A DNA stretch of 64,000 bases, taken from positions 124,001 to 188,000 of the forward strand of contig JAWKTK010000019.1 of the NCBI GenBank assembly GCA_041399205.1, written 5' to 3'. The notes below the pieces were generated by a model. It had not been told where the DNA came from, did no database searches, and was given only the letters and a program-made list of their open reading frames with translations. Positions within the stretch are counted from its first letter, which is position 1; every line of letters begins with the position of its first letter. Positions 39,701-46,974 of the stretch are shown here, in pieces. Position numbers and translations under genes: made by a program. Source of the DNA: JAGQOZ01 sp041399205 (GTDB lineage Bacteria > Planctomycetota > Planctomycetia > Pirellulales > Pirellulaceae).

Positions 39701-39827
39701 CGACTTCCGTTTCGAACGCGACGGTACCGCCGATGGCCGAAGAACACCACGCGGAAATCAAGCAGCCGGCAAGCTTTACGATTCGGCGGATCAGCAAATT
39801 TCGGTAGTCTGGTTCTGTGTTCAACAT
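36795..39827 (-). CDS. Planctomycete cytochrome c domain protein, DUF1549/DUF1553
   Basis: A 1,010-residue exported protein. A planctomycete-type cytochrome c domain comes first (C-L-S-C-H haem motif near residue 50; distal Met candidate in E-P-Q-M-P-Q). DUF1549 (residues about 160-380; P-I-D-A-F-I-L-A-K-L and H-W-L-D-V-V-H-Y-G-D-T) includes C-A-R-C-H-N-H-K-F-D. A coiled stretch and an inserted discoidin-like beta domain (about 450-600; W-V-Q-V-D-L-G-E-P and V-R-Y-V-R-I) lead to DUF1553 (about 720-980; W-R-S-I-V-N-R-I-W and L-H-R-L-M-V-T-S-S-V-Y-R). The DUF1501 gene starts two bases after its stop. The pair is thought to act on complex carbon outside the cytoplasm; the exact reaction is unknown. 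Confidence 0.93.
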   Translation of the reverse strand: MLNTEPDYRNLLIRRIVKLAGCLISAWCSSAIGGTVAFETEVAPILRQHCLSCHQAENAEGGLSLSSSTALGQGGESGPLVSPGDPDASLLMDMVSGSEPQMPQDAAPLSVAQIATLRQWIAEGANWPDAVTLEPPAVTDTDWWSLRPLQLPQVPDVAEAQADWVRTPIDAFILAKLNQHQLSPSPEADRRTLIRRLYFDLLGLPPTFEEVEEFVSDSDPQAYERLVDRLLESPHYGERWARHWLDVVHYGDTHGYDKDKPRPNAWPYRDYVIRSFNQDTPYSRFVQEQIAGDVLWPDSPESIEATGFIAAGPWDFIGHAEVPETKLDGQVARHLDRDDMVTTTMNTFASLTVQCARCHNHKFDPVTQEHYYSLQAVFAALDRTDRPYDRDAQVAQMRREWNQQLVEFEQECQQLEEKINVLAGERLAELDAQLATLRQQQQTVEKPEFGYHSQIATTADTIKWVQVDLGEPVDIRNVTVVACNDDFAGIGEGFGFPVRFKIEASTDREFAGDVVTLADRTTADFENPKCAPVSFEIDPVVRAVRYVRITATLLAERQSDYILALAELVVIDAAGNNVALGQPVQSLDSIEAPVRWQRSNLVDGYYFGKPADKSIEQQIADVSQQRSQHIAESVPKTVLDALATATQQREDIQRQLESLPEPSVVYCGAVHTGSGAFKGTGHNGGQPREIHVLARGNIQSRGRIVSPGTVPLIEGVDWQFELPTDHTEGDRRIALAQWLVRTDNPLTWRSIVNRIWLYHFGQAIVDSPNDFGRMGRLPSHPELLDWLAVTFRDNGQSLKQLHRLMVTSSVYRQVSADRPEFAQVDADNQFLWRMNRRVLDAESIRDAVLKVSGKLQDDLFGPPFQDFIVERPEHSPHYEYHLHDPNDPASHRRSIYRFLVRSQQQPFMQTLDCADPSESVAKRDTTLTALQALAMLNNKLIVCMSEHFAARAKTNYPNDVSGQVDFIHQEALGRKPDETTQAELIEFTQQFGLEYTCRVILNLNEFVFVD

Positions 39828-40018
39828 GGTAAGAAACCAGCTTGAAGATGACGGAGTGATGGAGGGGCGAGAATCCTTCGTAGCAGGAGTTTCAATATTG
39901 TACCAGATTTAAGTTTGAATAGGGAATCGCGTGCCGGACGGACTCGAACGTTGACGCCAACGACAATCCCGCCAACGAAAGTGAAACGGCGTTCGCTGCG
40001 TCGCATGCGGAGTCGGAT

Positions 40019-40303
40019 TTAGAACGGATCAACCGGTGGCGTGATGCCGACGGCGCCTAAGTCTGAAGGATTGTATTGAACTTCAAAACGGTGAGTCCCG
40101 ATGGACAATACCGATCCCGGCGGAACTCGCCGCTGATCCACTAACACTCGATTGACTCGCACGCCATTTGAACTCTTCAGATCCTTCACATACCACCAAC
40201 CGCAATACATATACAGCAAGCAATGTTGGCCCGAAACATCGGAAAAGGGCAAGACGACATCGCACGAACGACTGCGTCCAATAGTCAATCGAGGTTCACG
40301 CAT
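40019..40303 (-). CDS. Small FHA-domain protein
   Basis: A 94-residue protein that is almost only one forkhead-associated domain, a phosphothreonine-binding fold. The conserved residues are visible: G-R-S-R-S-C-D (phosphate-binding Arg and Ser), S-G-Q-H-C and S-S-N-G-V-R-V-N. The ATG at 40303 lies inside the end of the receiver/ATPase gene (19-base overlap), so translation is probably coupled. A role in reading a Ser/Thr-phosphorylation signal together with its neighbour is an inference. No kinase gene is in the window. Confidence 0.85.
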   Translation of the reverse strand: MREPRLTIGRSRSCDVVLPFSDVSGQHCLLYMYCGWWYVKDLKSSNGVRVNRVLVDQRRVPPGSVLSIGTHRFEVQYNPSDLGAVGITPPVDPF

Positions 40304-41325
40304 GACAACCGACTCGCCGCCATCCAGCGCATCAATTCGCCCAGTTTATCCAGCGATTTTGCGGGGGTTGGCAAGTGAGCGGCATGCGGAGCGGTAGCCG
40401 CGCGGTCTGTTTCGTCCTTCGCGGTTTCTGATTCCGTAGCGCCTGTGTGTATCAAAGACTTGATCATGGTGAGTTCATTACCCGTCTTGTTGAACACCAC
40501 CTTGTCCATCAGTCCCCACATCAACACCAAGCCTCGACCGGACAGGTCATTGTCCTCCATGGAAATAGCCAAGTTACTTTCCACGTCAAAGCCATTTCCT
40601 TCGTCGCGAACTGTGATTTTCAGTTCTGGCCGAGTTACAATGGCCCGTACCAAACACGAACGCTTGGCCAAGTCGGGCGATGACATAGTTTTGTCACTAG
40701 CTAACTGGCTGACCGCCTCCCAACTACCAACACAGTCTTCCGGCGCCAATTCCAGATTGCCGCAACAAATGGCGTTGATCAGGGCTTGTTCAAACGCCAC
40801 GCCAATTTGCAAGATGGTGGCAGCGTCACACTGCCCCAGTCCGCCCACCATTTGCTGTACCAACGTGACCAGCGGCGGAATCAGTGTCACATCGTTTTCC
40901 AGTTTGAAGTGGAAGTCGGTCACCGTGGCATGGTCAATCAATCGCTGAAAGTCAGAATCCGCTTGTCCCAATTGCAGAACATGATTGATAGAATCGACCA
41001 ACAATTCGTTGATCTTGGCCTTGGGAACATAGCTGGCCGCACCGGCTTGCAGTGCTTGCGCGGCCAGCGTTTCGCTGCCCATCCCCGTCATCAGAATGAC
41101 CGGAACATGACTGAATTCTTCACGAATCGCGCGTACCAACTGCAAGCCGTCCATTTCCGGCATTTGCATATCGGTCAAGACAATGTCGGGCTGCTGAGAT
41201 CGAAGTTGCTTGAGCGCGCCCTTCCCATTTTCGGCAAATCGAACTGCCAAATTATGCTTTTGCAACACCGCGCCGACAATCTGCCGATCCGTGGCCGAAT
41301 CATCCACAAGTAGAACGGTTGGCAT
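40285..41325 (-). CDS. Response regulator with anti-sigma-factor-type ATPase output domain
   Basis: A 346-residue cytoplasmic protein. Residues 1-120 form a receiver domain (V-L-L-V-D-D-S-A-T at the start, phosphoacceptor D in V-L-T-D-M-Q-M-P, Lys in V-P-K-A-K). A helical linker leads to an RsbW-type GHKL ATPase domain at about 165-300, with its N box (E-Q-A-L-I-N-A-I-C-C-G-N), G1 box (D-E-G-N-G-F) and G2 (S-G-R-G-L-V-L-M). Proteins of this design can act as phosphorylation-controlled anti-sigma or partner-switch regulators. Here the ATPase motifs look intact. AAGGGG precedes the ATG at 41325. It follows the PspA/AAA genes by 141 bases on the same strand and overlaps the FHA gene. Confidence 0.87.
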   Translation of the reverse strand: MPTVLLVDDSATDRQIVGAVLQKHNLAVRFAENGKGALKQLRSQQPDIVLTDMQMPEMDGLQLVRAIREEFSHVPVILMTGMGSETLAAQALQAGAASYVPKAKINELLVDSINHVLQLGQADSDFQRLIDHATVTDFHFKLENDVTLIPPLVTLVQQMVGGLGQCDAATILQIGVAFEQALINAICCGNLELAPEDCVGSWEAVSQLASDKTMSSPDLAKRSCLVRAIVTRPELKITVRDEGNGFDVESNLAISMEDNDLSGRGLVLMWGLMDKVVFNKTGNELTMIKSLIHTGATESETAKDETDRAATAPHAAHLPTPAKSLDKLGELMRWMAASRLSCVNLD

Positions 41326-41466
41326 GGGTATCCCCTTAAATCAACGATCGACTAAGTCATGCAAATTCGCCGTTTGACGGCATCGGCAGCCAGCGGGAAA
41401 GTATAAACGTTACCGCCACTTGGGAATGCATCAATCGATTCCTCATGCTCCGGCAACGTTCTTCGG

Positions 41467-43226
41467 TTAACGCACTCCCAGCAGCTCTAACTGGCGAATT
41501 TCTGCTTGCCAACGTTCTCTGTCTTCTTCCGTCACGTTCGGGTCTGGTAACAACGAACGTCTTGTACAGTTTACCAAGGCTTGAAGTGTTTGATAGCGGC
41601 GAGTTTGTCCGATTGCGGGCAGAATTTGATCGTTCACAATCTGGACAATTTGATCGATCGAATCCACTTCACTGGCCTTCAATTGCGATCGTAATGACGC
41701 AAATGACGCGGCCGAATACCCTTGCGTCAAGGCATCAATGCGTTGGATATCTTCTTCGCTGGGATCTTTCAGAACCGGGGAAAGCAGCCAACGCAAGAAT
41801 TCTTGACGATCTTCGCCCTCTGGGTCCAAGACCGGGATAATCAAATCACCCACTCGTCCAGGCCTGCGAATATCCGGAGAAAGGAGATGAATGCGAGCTG
41901 TCATCAGCAGCCAGATGACTCGGCCTTTTAACCTGGGATCTGACATCATGGCCTGGATCTTCCCGGTCAGACGACGTTCCGTAGAATGCGACTCTTGCCC
42001 CACTCCGCCAAACTGTGTGTCTGCTTCGTCCACAAAGATGACCACTTTGTCCAACGCCTCTAGGACTCGACGCAATCGTTCGAAAATCACATCGGTTTGT
42101 CCGTACCACTGACTGCGAATACTCTTGAGCACCAGAACCGGCACGTCCATTTCGCTGGCGACGGCTTCGAAGATAAACGTCTTGCCACCGCCAATCGGGC
42201 CCGCCACCGCAGCTCCGGTAAGCGCTTTGTCCGCTGGCGCTTTGAAACGAGGCAACAATTCGCGCTGGATGAACGCTTTTAGTTTCGAATTCCCTTTCAG
42301 ATCTTTGATCAGATGCGACGGCTTTTTAAATTCCACCACATCTTCGCCTAGCTGGCTTTGAATGAATTCCTGGACCTTGTCGATCAAGTCAGCGGGCTGC
42401 AGGACTTCTCGAGTATAAGACGCTTTCAACAGCAACTGCCGCAACGCATGAACGGAAAGTCCGGCCGTAAACGAAGCCAAGTCTTCCTGGCGCCCCACAG
42501 CTTTGGTCTGCATGCGTTTGGGCAAAATAATGCCTGAATGTAGTGCAAACGAGCTTCCATGGAGGGCGCGGCGGCCTCAATGTTCACCACTTGCGGCAAT
42601 TGCGAAACCCGGCCATGAATCAAACTGGAGGATTCCGCTACCAAGATCACCGAATCGGCACCTTGCATGAAGGCGGGATCAGAAAACCAATCTTGGCAAA
42701 TGCTAATTCGATGCAGTTGCTTGTCATTCAGCGACGCCAAGTCGCCGTTACCCATAGGCAGCAGCATGTCAGCCGCTTCGATCAGAATCAGCAGGTCACC
42801 GGATAAACTGGAGCGTGAAGCGATCGTCAACTGCCGCATGGTTTCCAACGCCAGGGTCGGATTGCCAATGGCATCCAACAGCAATTGATCAAACTGTTTA
42901 GACAGCAAATCATATTCGCTGTCCCCTTTGGTTCGCATGCCGCGAATGATCAGCGTTTCCGTGTCGAAACCCGACTTCCAGGCAATCCACGCGTTCTTCA
43001 GTTTTTCTGGATCATCCAAAATCCGAATCGGTCCGTTCAATTCATAGACCAATCGAATGAGCCCGTTGGTTGCCGATTTTTCAGCCACAAACGGAATCAA
43101 CGGCACGTAGTCGGTGCCATTGAAGTATAGATCGTAGACGTTCCCACTGAGGATCACGCTACGCGACTGGTCCGAATTCAGCACTTCGGCCAGTCGGCTA
43201 AAAAACGGGTATTTAAAGTCGGTCAT
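41467..43226 (-). CDS. AAA+ ATPase associated with PspA, one frameshift
   Basis: The N-terminal half (frame from 43226, about 235 residues) resembles a degenerate ATPase domain: V-I-L-S-G-N-V-Y-D-L-Y, no Walker A, and a D-L-L-I-L-I-E-A-A-D segment in place of Walker B. After a lost base near 42532 (L-H-Y-I-Q joins I-I-L-P-K-R-M-Q) the C-terminal half has a classical AAA domain. Walker A is G-P-I-G-G-G-K-T, Walker B is V-V-I-F-V-D-E-A-D and the box R-R-P-G-R-V-G-D carries the arginine finger region. The joined length is about 585 residues. It starts 15 bases after the PspA stop codon. PspF, the usual AAA partner of PspA in enterobacteria, is a transcription activator; this is a different, M41/classical-type AAA protein, more likely a remodelling ATPase. 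Confidence 0.85.
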
Positions 43227-43241
43227 TAATTGAGGTTCCGA

Positions 43242-44057
43242 TTAAGATTCGGGAATCCGAGTACGGTCGGTGGATTCGTTTTCGGCGGGCGAAGATTCTT
43301 CTTTCGCCAAACCAATCAGAGCATCGAATTCCGAATCGGCTTCATTCTTCGTCGCAAAATCCAAGAATTCGGCTTCCATGCGTTGCGAATCGACGCCCGC
43401 CATTTCTCGAGAAACTCGTGCGGTGGCTTTGGCTTGATCACGAAGTTCACGCATTTCCTGCAGCTCTTCGTTGGTGCGGTCTTTGCTGATGCCAGACAGC
43501 ATGTCCGCAATTTCTTTCTCTTCCTTGGCGGTCAACATTTCCGCAACGGTTTCGTGCTTTTCTTGTCGAATCTTTTCAATGTCTCGCAACAGAGACTGCA
43601 ACTGCGTTTTATGGCCGGCAATGTTCGTTTCGAATTCGGTGATATCTTCTTCTAGTTCATGGCAATGTGCCTCTTTTTCCGCCAACGTGGAACTGAAGTC
43701 TTTGAAGGCCGCTTGGCATTTGACGTATTCGGGATCGGCTTTCACAGCTTCAATATTGCCGTTATGTTTTTCCACAACCTTCTTGGCCATGGCTGCAGCA
43801 CCGTCGCGCAACTTCTTCAGCTTGGCGATCTCTTCTGTCAGACGTTTGAGCGTGGTCTTCTTCTTTTCCTCCTGAGCGATCATCGCGCCCACCGCATTTT
43901 TGTATTCGTGAATCCGCTTGGTCTTCTCCTGAATCACTCGGTCATAAGTCGCTTGCACCACGGCCGGGTTTTGGCTGAGTGCTTGTCGAGCGGAATCGAT
44001 GCGACCGGTTAACAGGTAACCCAACGCACGAAAGTATTTGCCAATCGCTCTGAACAT
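43242..44057 (-). CDS. pspA: PspA/IM30 family membrane-stress protein
   Basis: A 271-residue, nearly all-helical protein. It opens with the family's amphipathic first helix (M-F-R-A-I-G-K-Y-F-R-A-L), then G-R-I-D-S-A-R-Q-A and long coiled coils (about residues 35-215). PspA/IM30 proteins form ESCRT-III-like oligomers that bind and repair the inner membrane. GAGGAAAA lies upstream of the ATG at 44057. It is the third gene in a likely operon beginning at 45412 and precedes the AAA gene by 15 bases. There are no PspB/PspC-like neighbours. The C-terminal 45 residues are acidic and poorly conserved. Confidence 0.88.
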   Translation of the reverse strand: MFRAIGKYFRALGYLLTGRIDSARQALSQNPAVVQATYDRVIQEKTKRIHEYKNAVGAMIAQEEKKKTTLKRLTEEIAKLKKLRDGAAAMAKKVVEKHNGNIEAVKADPEYVKCQAAFKDFSSTLAEKEAHCHELEEDITEFETNIAGHKTQLQSLLRDIEKIRQEKHETVAEMLTAKEEKEIADMLSGISKDRTNEELQEMRELRDQAKATARVSREMAGVDSQRMEAEFLDFATKNEADSEFDALIGLAKEESSPAENESTDRTRIPES

Positions 44058-44169
44058 GATTTGTTTTCCTCGTCAGTCGAAAAATTGCTGATAAACACGA
44101 GTTGTCCGAACCTTCAAGAAGGCCCACGTCTTAAACAGAAATGCTAAGAAAAATAGATCAACTAGGCAA

Positions 44170-44901
44170 TCAGTCGCCTCGAATTGCTTGCCCTACTTGT
44201 TGGTCCAATTCGCGAATTCGACGGTCGATATTGGCCGCCATCTCCAAGCCGCGATCCAGTTCCCGGCGAAGTTCGGCGAATTCGTCCGCTGGCAATTCGT
44301 TTTCCAATGCGGATACTTGCATCGAATCTAGCGAATTTTCCAAGTGGTTCACACTTTCGGCGACTTCGTTCAACAAGTTTTGGCGGTCCGAATTCAACGA
44401 TTCGGAAAGCGTTTCCGACTGGACGTCTCGAGCGGTCAACCAGATCCGGAACGAATTCTCCAGGCCGGACAAACCCGATTCGTAAAGCCTTTGCATTTTT
44501 GCTTGCAACTCCAGAACCCATGGTTCCGGCTGTAGGGACGGACAGAACAAGCGATCCATTCTTTGACGCAGGCGTTTCAGACGCAGCAACAATTTTCCCG
44601 AATCCGGGTCTCGATCTTGCCGCAATTTTCGTTGCAGCTGCCGCAAGTAACGCTGGTGCTGTCGACTTTGTTGCAGCCAAGCTCGATCGGCCAGTTGCAT
44701 TTCCAAGCCAGAAAAACCAACCGTGAACTTCCAAGCCGCCGCCAAAGCTCCGGCGGCCATGCCCGCCCATCCGATAGCTCGATCTCCAGGCGAAAACATC
44801 GCAATGAACGCACCCAACACAAACGGCAACCAAACCACCGTTGATGTCAGTACCTGCCGAATAGCTTGAGTTCGAATCCTCGTCTTCTGGTTCGAATGCA
44901 T
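44170..44901 (-). CDS. Membrane-anchored coiled-coil protein next to pspA
   Basis: A 243-residue protein. A hydrophobic hairpin at about residues 20-60 (V-V-W-L-P-F-V-L-G-A-F and G-W-A-G-M-A-A-G-A-L) is followed by about 170 charged helical residues with heptad-like spacing. I know no family for it. It starts 16 bases after the preceding membrane protein gene and ends 112 bases before pspA, all on one strand. It could be the membrane receptor or scaffold for PspA and the AAA ATPase, but only position supports this. Confidence 0.75.
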   Translation of the reverse strand: MHSNQKTRIRTQAIRQVLTSTVVWLPFVLGAFIAMFSPGDRAIGWAGMAAGALAAAWKFTVGFSGLEMQLADRAWLQQSRQHQRYLRQLQRKLRQDRDPDSGKLLLRLKRLRQRMDRLFCPSLQPEPWVLELQAKMQRLYESGLSGLENSFRIWLTARDVQSETLSESLNSDRQNLLNEVAESVNHLENSLDSMQVSALENELPADEFAELRRELDRGLEMAANIDRRIRELDQQVGQAIRGD

Positions 44902-44917
44902 CGCGAGCCTGCCCTGC

Positions 44918-45412
44918 TTAACCGTCTTGGTTCGTCGATGATTGGTGTTGTCCAGAAGCCACTTGCGAAAAATCTTTGTACGAACGCAATATCAAACCGA
45001 CTCCAGCTCCAAACAACGCCATCACCAACAATAGATTTCCCAGTCGCATCGAAAACTCAAAATGAACACGACTTAAGACTTCCACCACTAACACCAAAAT
45101 CCCAAAACTGAACAACATCCACGCCCAGCTTTTGGACGCGTCATAAAATAGCGCCACCACGGCCAACACAAACGGCATAAAGACAATTCCCATGCTGGTT
45201 GTGTCACCCATATTGCCACTCAAGCGATGCATGGCTCCCGTGATCAAACCGTAACCTCGAGTGGTCGCGATGACCGAATTAAAGAAAAACACAATTGCCA
45301 GAATGGTCAGCACCGTCCCGACGCCAAATTGCATGAGTCCACCTTCCGTGCCGCCTGGGCCTGCATGTTTTGGTCGTCGCTTTGGCTCTGGACTTGGATT
45401 TGCATTGGGCAT
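44918..45412 (-). CDS. Small four-helix membrane protein, first gene of the PspA cluster
   Basis: A 164-residue protein. A Pro/Lys-rich cytoplasmic-looking N-terminus of about 27 residues is followed by four hydrophobic helices at about 28-50, 73-92, 95-114 and 120-141, and a short polar tail with Ser and Gln. The helices suggest an integral inner-membrane protein. The family is not recognised. It begins the run 45412-41467, and there is no gene on its strand for 73 bases upstream (larC ends at 45486), so a promoter may lie there or co-transcription with larC is possible. Confidence 0.75.
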   Translation of the reverse strand: MPNANPSPEPKRRPKHAGPGGTEGGLMQFGVGTVLTILAIVFFFNSVIATTRGYGLITGAMHRLSGNMGDTTSMGIVFMPFVLAVVALFYDASKSWAWMLFSFGILVLVVEVLSRVHFEFSMRLGNLLLVMALFGAGVGLILRSYKDFSQVASGQHQSSTNQDG

Positions 45413-45485
45413 GTCTTCGATTCCTGTGTTGTCCTTTTTGGCCGAGTTATATGAATCTGGAATCTACGAGCAGCGGTCATTCGCG

Positions 45486-46673
45486 TCAAACCGAAGTTGC
45501 GGCGAACCATTGATTTTGTGCGGCCTGCATTACGGTTTCCAGCGATACGCCATGCTGTTGAGCCACGCGTTGGCAATCGTCAAATTCGGGGCGAAAGTGC
45601 AGCGAACCGTCGGGCAGCGTCGCTTGCTTTCCGCGAACTTCTCCCCACCGAGTCGTCACGGTGAGACTGGTGCGAATCAGCTTGGTTCGCTGGCGAATGT
45701 GACGTCGAATTCCCAGCGTTCCCGTTTCCTGAAACAAGATTGATTCCAATTCGGCCGCTCGATCCGGTTCGCAAATCACCGACAGCAACTGCCCCGAACG
45801 CTGCTTCTTCATCTGAATCGGAACCACAAACACATCTAACGCGCCGGCCGTCATGAGTTGCTGAAAACAATAGCCAAGCACTTCGCCGGAGACGTCATCC
45901 AAGTTGGTTTCCAGCACCATCACTGTGTCTGTTTCCACGCTGGAAAGTGCCGTTTCAGAATTAGTTCCAATCAGCAGCCGCAACAAATTCGCCTGCTGAT
46001 CTAAATCCTTGGTCCCCGCGCCGTAGCCAATCTTGTCCACGCGCATACTCGGCAACGGCCCAAACTGGTCCACCATCGCTTTGACAACTGCCGCCCCGGT
46101 CGGCGTGGTCAATTCCGCTTCCACGTCGCACGCCGCGATCGGAACGCCTGTTAGCAATTCAGCGGTCGCCGGGGCGGGTATGCTGCAACGGCCGTGCGCA
46201 ATGTTGACAAAACCGTGGCCGGTCGGCACGGGCGAACAAACAATGCGATCCAGCTTCAACCAATCCATGCCGATGGCCACGCCGCAAATGTCCGCGATGG
46301 AATCAACCGCACCCACTTCATGAAAGTGCACTTTTTCAATCGTAGAACCATGCACCTTGGCTTCCGCTTCCGCCAAGCAACGAAAAATCTTATGGGCCAC
46401 ATTGCGTTGCGAATCGGTCAAGCGACTCTGTTCGATCATGGCCGTAATGTGATGCAGATGACGATGTGCGTGTTCGGGTTCGTGCAGCACATCGACTTTG
46501 GCGGCGCGAAAACCTTTCTTCTTAACTTCGCTTAGCTGCAACTGGCAACTGGGCAGTCCCAACGAATCAATACCCGCTTGGATTTCCGCCAACGGAACGC
46601 CAGCGTCCACCAACGCGCCTAACAGCATGTCACCACTGATTCCGCTGGGACAATCAAAATACGCAATTCTCAT
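45486..46673 (-). CDS. larC: Nickel-pincer cofactor biosynthesis protein LarC
   Basis: LarC inserts nickel into the pincer nucleotide cofactor of lactate racemase and related enzymes, using CTP. The family start M-R-I-A-Y-F-D-C-P-S-G-I-S-G-D-M is at 46673; a GTG three codons upstream is less likely. Further family motifs are H-A-H-R-H-L-H-H-I, H-F-H-E-V-G-A-V-D-S-I-A-D, P-A-P-A-T-A-E-L-L and E-T-N-L-D-D-V-S-G-E. The 395-residue length is normal and the frame is intact. LarB and LarE are not in the window, so the cofactor genes must be elsewhere, or this copy serves another nickel-pincer enzyme. It ends 73 bases before the PspA-cluster start. Confidence 0.93.
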   Translation of the reverse strand: MRIAYFDCPSGISGDMLLGALVDAGVPLAEIQAGIDSLGLPSCQLQLSEVKKKGFRAAKVDVLHEPEHAHRHLHHITAMIEQSRLTDSQRNVAHKIFRCLAEAEAKVHGSTIEKVHFHEVGAVDSIADICGVAIGMDWLKLDRIVCSPVPTGHGFVNIAHGRCSIPAPATAELLTGVPIAACDVEAELTTPTGAAVVKAMVDQFGPLPSMRVDKIGYGAGTKDLDQQANLLRLLIGTNSETALSSVETDTVMVLETNLDDVSGEVLGYCFQQLMTAGALDVFVVPIQMKKQRSGQLLSVICEPDRAAELESILFQETGTLGIRRHIRQRTKLIRTSLTVTTRWGEVRGKQATLPDGSLHFRPEFDDCQRVAQQHGVSLETVMQAAQNQWFAATSV

Positions 46674-46974
46674 CGAGATCACTCTTATTCAGCTAACGAA
46701 TGATTTTGAACGGTTCGCAAACAGTCGCTCGGTGGGCCCGATCACCTTGCGGTCGAAAACATCGCCGTGTCTTCAATTTGCCCGAAGTCGGCACTACAAG
46801 AAACGTGCGTCTGGCCACACCAAAAAATGTATTAGATCCACACTCATTCGGATAGGTGGTGATTGGAGCATCTGCCAACGTCCCGAGCGACCCTTGGTGC
46901 ATTTCGTCTGACCGGTCGTTATAGTACGTCGTTCGGACCCAAGTTATTTTTTTTGCGAACGAAAGGCCGCAGAC

